Program-made: the position numbers and the translations under genes
Assembly: GCA_963732225.1 (NCBI GenBank)
Contig: CAVSYR010000005.1
Coordinates: forward strand, 1,027,391-1,091,390
DNA length: 64,000 nucleotides
Reading direction: 5' to 3'
From: VRUE01 sp963732225
GTDB taxonomy: Bacteria > Actinomycetota > Thermoleophilia > Solirubrobacterales > 70-9
In this document: positions 59,326 through 64,000 of the stretch, piece after piece
How the letters are laid out: every line of letters starts with the position of its first letter
Position numbering within the stretch: position 1 is the stretch's first letter
Notes under the pieces: model-generated
The model's database searches: none
What the model was told of the DNA's origin: nothing
Seen by the model: only the letters and a program-made list of their open reading frames with translations

Positions 59326-59447
59326 ATCCGCTCGATCAGGTCGATCGCCCAGTAGAGGAGGGCGAAGAGACCGACGGCGATCGCTATCGCGAAGAGATCG
59401 GCCGGAAGACCGCCACCGCCGGGAAAGATGTCGGCGAACGAGAGCAC
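59322..59447 (-). CDS. 41-residue membrane peptide before kdpF
   Basis: Small reading frame with one helix (ADLFAIAIAVGLFALLYWAIDL) ending in IERI. Its TGA overlaps the kdpF ATG (ATGA), strong evidence of translation coupling. Short helix peptides ending with GLFALxY...ERI occur before kdpF in other actinobacteria as I recall them, but have no assigned role. GTG start; no strong ribosome site seen. Confidence 0.6.
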   Translation of the reverse strand: MLSFADIFPGGGGLPADLFAIAIAVGLFALLYWAIDLIERI

Positions 59448-59539
59448 ATATCGATCATGCGACCGCCGCATCAAGGGTGTGTGTGCAATCCAGGGGCGGC
59501 CGTACAGATTTCGTAAAGACCTCGCGCTCTTGGGCAGCT

Positions 59540-60013
59540 TCAGCCCGACGACGGGCTGATTTCCTCCCGCACTGCCAAGCAGCCGCCGCAGGCGATCCCC
59601 GCTGCGGCGAACAGGGCGAGGAAGATCGGCAGCTGGGCCGCGCCTTCCATCGTGATGGTTGTTTCGACGCTGAAGACGGGCGGATCGGCGATCCGGTAGA
59701 GGATCAGCAGCACCGAGGCGATGCCGAGGATCATGACCACCGCGTTGAGCGGAATGCGAGGTCGCTGAACTGCATCCGTGACCCGCATCGCCAACACGGC
59801 AAGCGTGACGACGATCGTGGCCAAGAGGACGATCGGAATGTAGTCGAGCGCTTCCCAGGCGCTTCTCCCCGGCTCGGTGCTCTGAATCGCGAAAAGCAGG
59901 TTGGAAGTGTTGACGGCCTGGACTCCGAACCAGTGAAAGAACATGAGAATGAAGAGCAGGATCGCCGAGACGCCCGCGATCCTCTCGCCGTTACTGAGCC
60001 TGCCTATCTCCAC
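59540..60013 (-). CDS. Four-helix membrane protein of unknown function
   Basis: Protein of 157 residues with four hydrophobic segments (AGVSAILLFILMFFHWFGVQAV, YIPIVLLATIVVTLAVLAMRV, NAVVMILGIASVLLILYRIA, LPIFLALFAAAGIACGG). No family recognised with certainty. It lies 15 nt downstream of an ArsR-like regulator on the same strand, so it may be under that regulator. Confidence 0.65.
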   Translation of the reverse strand: MEIGRLSNGERIAGVSAILLFILMFFHWFGVQAVNTSNLLFAIQSTEPGRSAWEALDYIPIVLLATIVVTLAVLAMRVTDAVQRPRIPLNAVVMILGIASVLLILYRIADPPVFSVETTITMEGAAQLPIFLALFAAAGIACGGCLAVREEISPSSG

Positions 60014-60028
60014 TTGCTTTCCCCGTTG

Positions 60029-60370
60029 CTAGGACGGGAAGGGACGGTCGTCGCCCTCGGTGTCGCGGAGGATATCCGTGACCAGCTCGTTGCCGGCGAC
60101 GTTGGAGGCGTAGAAGTGCTCCAGCGCGCCCCGGCCCTGTTGGGTTCGAGTGCAGCGGGTCACCTCCAGCTCGAGCAGGACCCGGGCGTGGAAGCTGAGC
60201 CCTGAAAGGCTGAAGGAAACCGAGTCGGCCATCTCGCTCGGGCTGCTCTCGCCCCGCTGGTGCAGGTGGCGCAAGATCAGCCGCCGGCATGGGTGGTCGA
60301 GGGCGTGGATCAGGGCCGGGGTCATCTCTCGCCCCTGCTGGTGTTTTGGCTTGTCCGCGCTGCCTCTCAT
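60029..60370 (-). CDS. HTH transcriptional regulator (ArsR-like winged helix)
   Basis: Short regulator of 98-113 residues. Winged-helix core ALIHALDHPCRRLILRHLHQRGESSPSEMADSVSFSLSGLSFHARVLLELEVTRCTRTQQGRGALEHFY resembles ArsR/PadR-type repressors. No Cys metal box. Alternative starts are ATG at 60325 and 60415. A perfect 10-bp inverted repeat overlaps or precedes its start, consistent with autoregulation. Confidence 0.72.
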   Translation of the reverse strand: MRGSADKPKHQQGREMTPALIHALDHPCRRLILRHLHQRGESSPSEMADSVSFSLSGLSFHARVLLELEVTRCTRTQQGRGALEHFYASNVAGNELVTDILRDTEGDDRPFPS

Positions 60371-60413
60371 GGCTGACTCGACGATCGCTGGATCCCGAGT
60401 ACTGCACGGTTTC

Positions 60414-60443
60414 AAATCGGTATTCGTCAGTCCATACCGATTT
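60414..60443. promoter_or_regulatory. Inverted repeat AAATCGGTAT / ATACCGATTT
   Basis: Perfect 10-nt arms with a 10-nt spacer immediately before the HTH regulator gene and 44 nt below the kdpE stop. Two-helical-turn spacing suits a dimeric winged-helix protein; it might instead be a weak terminator for kdpE (TTT follows). Confidence 0.5.
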
Positions 60444-60486
60444 GTCGAAAGAGATTTAGTGAAGGCTCAGTTTTCCCCGATCGGCT

Positions 60487-61171
60487 TTACAGCGCGATCC
60501 GGTAGCCGACGCCGGGATCGGTGCGGATCAGGCGATCGCCGTCGACCGGTTCAATCTTGCGGCGCAGGTTGGCGACGTGGGTGCGCAGGGTCGCCGTGTC
60601 GTCGCTCCAGGCCGGCCCCCAGACCTCGCTCAGCAGCGCCCGGTGGGTCATCAGCCGGCCGCGGTTGCGGACCAGCGCGCGCAGCAGCTGGAACTCGGTC
60701 GGGGTCAGGTGGATCTCCTCGCCCTCGCGTGAGACCGAGTGCGCCGCCAGGTCGACGAGTGAGCCCCTCGATCTCCACCGTCGGCTCCTCCTCGCCCCCG
60801 GGCGCCCGCCGCAGCACCGCCTGCAGCCGGGCCACCAGCTCCGGCGGGCCGAAGGGCTTGGTCACGTAGTCGTCGGCACCGGCGGCCAGGGCGCGCACCT
60901 TCGCCTCCTCCTCGCCGACGGCGGAGAGGACGATGATCGGCATCTCGCTCCACTCGCGCAGCCGTTTGGTCACCTCGACGCCGTCGATAGTCGGGCAGCA
61001 TCAGGTCGACGATCGCGGCCGCCGGCGGCTTCACCGCGGCCAGGTCGAGCGCCTCTTCGCCGCTGGCGGCCGGCGACCGCCTCGTAGCCGGCGTCGCGGA
61101 GGATCACCTTCAGCGCCCGCAGGATCTGCGGCTCGTCGTCGCAGACGAGGACGCGGGCCGACCTCGTTCAC
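60487..61171 (-). CDS. kdpE: Response regulator KdpE (frameshifted)
   Basis: OmpR-type response regulator of about 228 residues. Read across shifts: VLVCDDEPQILRALKVILRDAGYEA, the phospho-Asp in VDLMLPD, REWSEMPIIVLSAVGEEEAKVRALAAGADDYVTKPFGPPELVARL, then the winged helix LTPTEFQLLRALVRNRGRLMTHRALL...TLRTHVANLRRKIEP. Shifts near 61160, 61070, 60985 and 60765. GTG start overlaps the sensor-kinase stop. Confidence 0.9.
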
Positions 61172-62308
61172 ACACGCTCCCGACCCGGCATCGAGACGAC
61201 GAAGCTGCTGCCCTGGCCGGGCAGCGAGTCGACCGCGATCTCGCCGCCGTTGGCCTCGACGAAGCCCTTGGCGATCGCCAGCCCGAGACCGGCGCCGCCC
61301 TGCGCGCCGTTCGGCCGGCACCGTGCTGGAACGGCTCGAAGATCCGCTGCCACTCGCTTTCTGGGTATGCCCGGCCCCTGGTCGACCACGCGCACCGTGA
61401 TCTTGTCACCGACGAGCCTCGACTTGACCAGCACCGGCCTGCCGCCGCCGTGGCGGATCGCGTTCTCGAGCAGGTTGGCGAAGGCGCGCTCGAGCTGGGC
61501 GGCGTCGGCCTCGACCAGCGGCAGCTCGCGGTCGAGCGCCAGCCGCACCAGCTCCGGCTGCGTCGATCGCCTCGCGGGCGCGTCGAGCACCTCGGCCAGG
61601 TCGATCGCCTCGCGGTGCGGCTCGGCCTTGCCCGCTTCCAGCCGCGACATGTCGAGCAGGTTCTCGACCAGGCGCGAGAGCCGCTCGCCCTCGGCGACGA
61701 TCGCCTCGCTCAGCTCGGCCCGCTCCTCGGCGGTCGGCGTGGCCGAGCCGAGCGCCGCGCCGCTGGCGATGATCGAGGTCAGCGGGGTGCGCAGGTCGTG
61801 GGAGATCGAGCGCAGCAGCGCCGTCTTCAGCTCGTCGCTGCGGCGCAGCGCCTCCGCCTCGACCATCTCCGCCTGCATCCGGTCGCGCTCCTCGCGCCAG
61901 CGCCGCCAGCTCCGCCAGCGCCCGGTCGGCCTGCTCGCGCCGCCGCTCGGCCTCGAGCGCCTGCCCCCGCGCCAGGCCGGCGACGGTGCTGCTGATCGCC
62001 GCCACGATCACGAACGTCGACCAGCGCGACCCAGTTCTCTTCGTCGGCGATCGTGAAGCGGTGCAGCGGCGGGAGCTGGAAGAAGTTGAAGGCGACGCGC
62101 TCGCCAGCGAGGCGAGCAGCCCCAGCCGCAGCCCCCAGACGATCGAGATCAGCAGGATCCCCGGCAGGTAGACGACCCCGAGCGAGACCACCGGCGCGAC
62201 CGACTTCAGCGGGTAGACGATCAGCGTGCCCGCCGCCACCGCGGCGAGCGTCGCCAGCAGCCCGAGCCAGGTCGGCGGCGGCTCGCCGCTCAGGCCGATG
62301 TTCTTCAC
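61168..62308 (-). CDS. KdpD C-terminal sensor histidine kinase (frameshifted)
   Basis: Membrane kinase of about 380 residues: DUF4118 helices (LGLLATLAAVAAGTLIVYPL, LPGILLISIVWGLRLGLLASLAS), a coiled linker, then HisKA RSISHDLRTPLTSIIASGA and HATPase_c with ENAIRHGG, DQGPGIP and GAGLGLAIAKGFVEANGGEI. Shifts near 62115, 62020, 61905, 61575, 61365 and 61318. It lacks the KdpD N-terminal and USP domains, which are encoded at 53.6-54.8 kb. GTG start. Confidence 0.88.
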
Positions 62309-64000
62309 TCAGCCGGGGCTGATGCCACCGCCGGGACGGCGGCGCGGCCGGCGTCGGAGCGGGTTCGGGTGCGGCTTCCGGAGCTTCGGCTTCACCTTCG
62401 GGGGCGGCCTCCCCCTTCTTCGTTGCCTTCTTTGCCTTCCTTCGACGGTTCTTCGCTCGTTTCTTCTTCTTCGTATTCGTTGTATTCGGATTCACCCGAG
62501 GAGCCGTAGGAGCCCGAGGTGTGTTCGCTGTCGAGGCCGGACAGTTCCGGCAGGGTCGTCGGTTCGAGGAATTCGGGACAGTCACCGGCGACGGCCGATT
62601 CCATGAACGAGCGCCAGATCGGTCCGGCGGTGGGACCACCGAAGCCGGTTTCTTCGCGCGACTGCGGGTGGCCGACCCAGACCGCGGTCGAGTAGAGCGG
62701 CGTGTAGCCGACGAACCAGGCATCGGAGAGGTCCTCCGAGGTGCCGGTCTTGCCGGCCTCGGCGCCACAGCCCATGTAGGTGTAGCCGGCCCCGGTCCCC
62801 TGGGTGATCACGCCCTCGAGGATCTTGGTCACGTCGTAGGCCTGGCCCTCGGTCAGCACCCGTTCGCCGGAGTCCGGATCGGTTTCGTCGACCTTGCCGT
62901 TGGGGAATTCGACCCTGCTGATCGCGGTCGGGTCGTGGTGGATGCCGCCGCTGGCGAGAGTCGCGTAGCCGTCGGCCTGTTCGAGCGGCGTGACGCCGAC
63001 CGCGAGACCGCCGATCGCCTCCGCCGGGACCGATTCGAGTGGCGCTTCGATGCCCATTTCGTGCGCCGTCTTGGTGACTTCTTCGGGCCCGACGTCGAGG
63101 TCGAGCTGGGCAAAGATGACGTTGACCGAGTCCCAGGTCGCTTCTTCGAGCGACATCGTGCCGCCTCCCGCCTCGGCGTTGTTGACGGTCCAGGTCCCAC
63201 CTCCAGGCGTTTCGAGCGTCATCGGCGAAGTGCCGTTGTAATAGGTGCTGCTGGGGTCGATCCCCTGCTTGATCGCCGTGGTCAGTACGTAGGTCTTGAA
63301 CGAGGAGCCGGGCTGGCGGTGCGCCTGCCAGGCATAGTTGAATTCGCTTTCGCTGTCGTAGCCTTCGGTCGAGGCGAGGGCGACGATTTCACCCGTCTTC
63401 GGACTGATCGAGGCGAGACCAGCGGCGGGACCGCCTTCGGGGTAGCAGACGCTGCACGAGTCGACCGCTTCCTGCGCCCGTTCCTGCAGTTCGGGGTCGA
63501 TCGTCGTGTAGGCCTTGAGCCCGCCGTTGCGCACGGTGTTGATCCCGTACTTGTCGATCAGCTCCTGCTGGACGAGGTCGAAGAGGAAGGGGTCGCGGAT
63601 CACCCGGTACTTGTGGCCGGGGCTGAGGCCGAGGCCGCTGTGCAGGGCTTCGCGGTATTCGTCGCCGCTGATGTAGCCCTGCTCGTGCATCGAGTCGAGC
63701 ACCTCGTCGCGACGCTGCAGCGCCGCGTGCGGGTCGAGGAAGGGGTTGTATTCGGAGGGCGCCTGCGGCAGGCCGGCGATCAGCGCCGATTCGTTCAGGC
63801 CCAGCTCGTTTGGCCGGCTTGCCGAAGTAGGTCTGCGCCGCCGCCTCGACGCCGACCGCGGTCTCGCCTTCGACCGTCCCGTACGGCGCGGTGTTGAGGT
63901 AGGCGGTGAGGATCCATTCCTTCGTGTGGGCTTCCTCCTCCTCGTAGGCGAGGTGCGCTTCGATCAGCTTTCGTTTCAGCGTCTCCTTCGGGTTCTGGAT
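62309..64000 (-). CDS. Class A penicillin-binding protein (5' part missing, frameshifted)
   Basis: C-terminal about 560 residues of a bifunctional peptidoglycan synthase; the N-terminus lies beyond the window. The glycosyltransferase end (WILTAYLNTAPYGTVEGETAVGVEAAAQTYFGK) is followed by the transpeptidase domain: SSFKTYV (SxxK, active Ser), SVNVIFAQ (SxN) and KTGTSEDLSDAWFVGYTP (KTG). A long Glu/Ser/Pro-rich tail follows. Shifts near 63812 and 62415. The exact stop near 62309 is inferred from the usual GGG.SPG ending. Confidence 0.9.

Overview
The window is high-GC bacterial chromosome, and I see no plasmid or phage genes. The gene content, with FAD monooxygenase/thiolase lipid catabolism, OpuC-type osmolyte uptake, sulfate and phosphate ABC uptake, Kdp, lipobox lipoproteins, GTG/TTG starts and stop-start overlaps, suggests an Actinomycetota member. 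Class Thermoleophilia (Solirubrobacterales) is my best inference and was not tested. I see no rRNA, canonical tRNA, CRISPR array, transposase or integrase.

Layout. 1-4.7 kb: a carboxylate-amine ligase end, then a leftward thiolase/crotonase/monooxygenase/thioesterase operon. 4.7-7.2 kb: a coiled-coil membrane protein, a DUF5679 mini-protein and an ECF sigma/anti-sigma/lipoprotein cassette. 7.2-14.9 kb: acyltransferase, PAS + metallo-beta-lactamase pair, HD hydrolase, photolyase, methylthioadenosine phosphorylase + deaminase, and a metal-type permease behind a CsoR-like operator. 15-18.6 kb: OpuC-like compatible-solute ABC operon. 18.6-22.2 kb: MarR + MFS exporter, divergent from a drug-type ABC exporter. 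22.2-26.5 kb: a DUF1800/DUF1501/cupredoxin set flanked by two copies of an unusual structured RNA. 26.5-36 kb: cupin, AhcY, IPT/PASTA protein, ion channel, acetyl-CoA synthetase + acetate transporter, MBL-rhodanese, NlpC/P60 hydrolase. 36-43 kb: small envelope and stress genes, then a phosphoesterase with two zinc-ribbon proteins and a lipoprotein, all joined to pstSCAB (43.5-47.3 kb). 48-53 kb: small genes and a sulfate ABC operon. 53-62.3 kb: a Kdp potassium system in the order F-A-C-B with a split KdpD. 62.3-64 kb: a class A penicillin-binding protein running off the edge.

The most interesting signal is the pair of about 222-nt RNAs at 22241-22463 and 26228-26449. Each has a -10-like TAGCAT exactly 8 nt upstream, an 89-nt tRNA cloverleaf of the 8/4 allo-tRNA/tRNA-Sec shape (8-bp acceptor, 6-bp D stem with a 4-nt loop, long variable arm, perfect T loop), a downstream segment complementary to the anticodon arm, and a long helix mutually exclusive with an intrinsic terminator. 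The two copies differ in sequence but keep the pairings by compensatory changes. Copy B is followed by a convergent gene, so it is not a leader of a sense gene.

Quality caveat: genes from 1 to about 22.2 kb are intact, but many genes after that carry single-base frameshifts in conserved domains. I treat these as probable assembly indels and give whole-gene spans for them.
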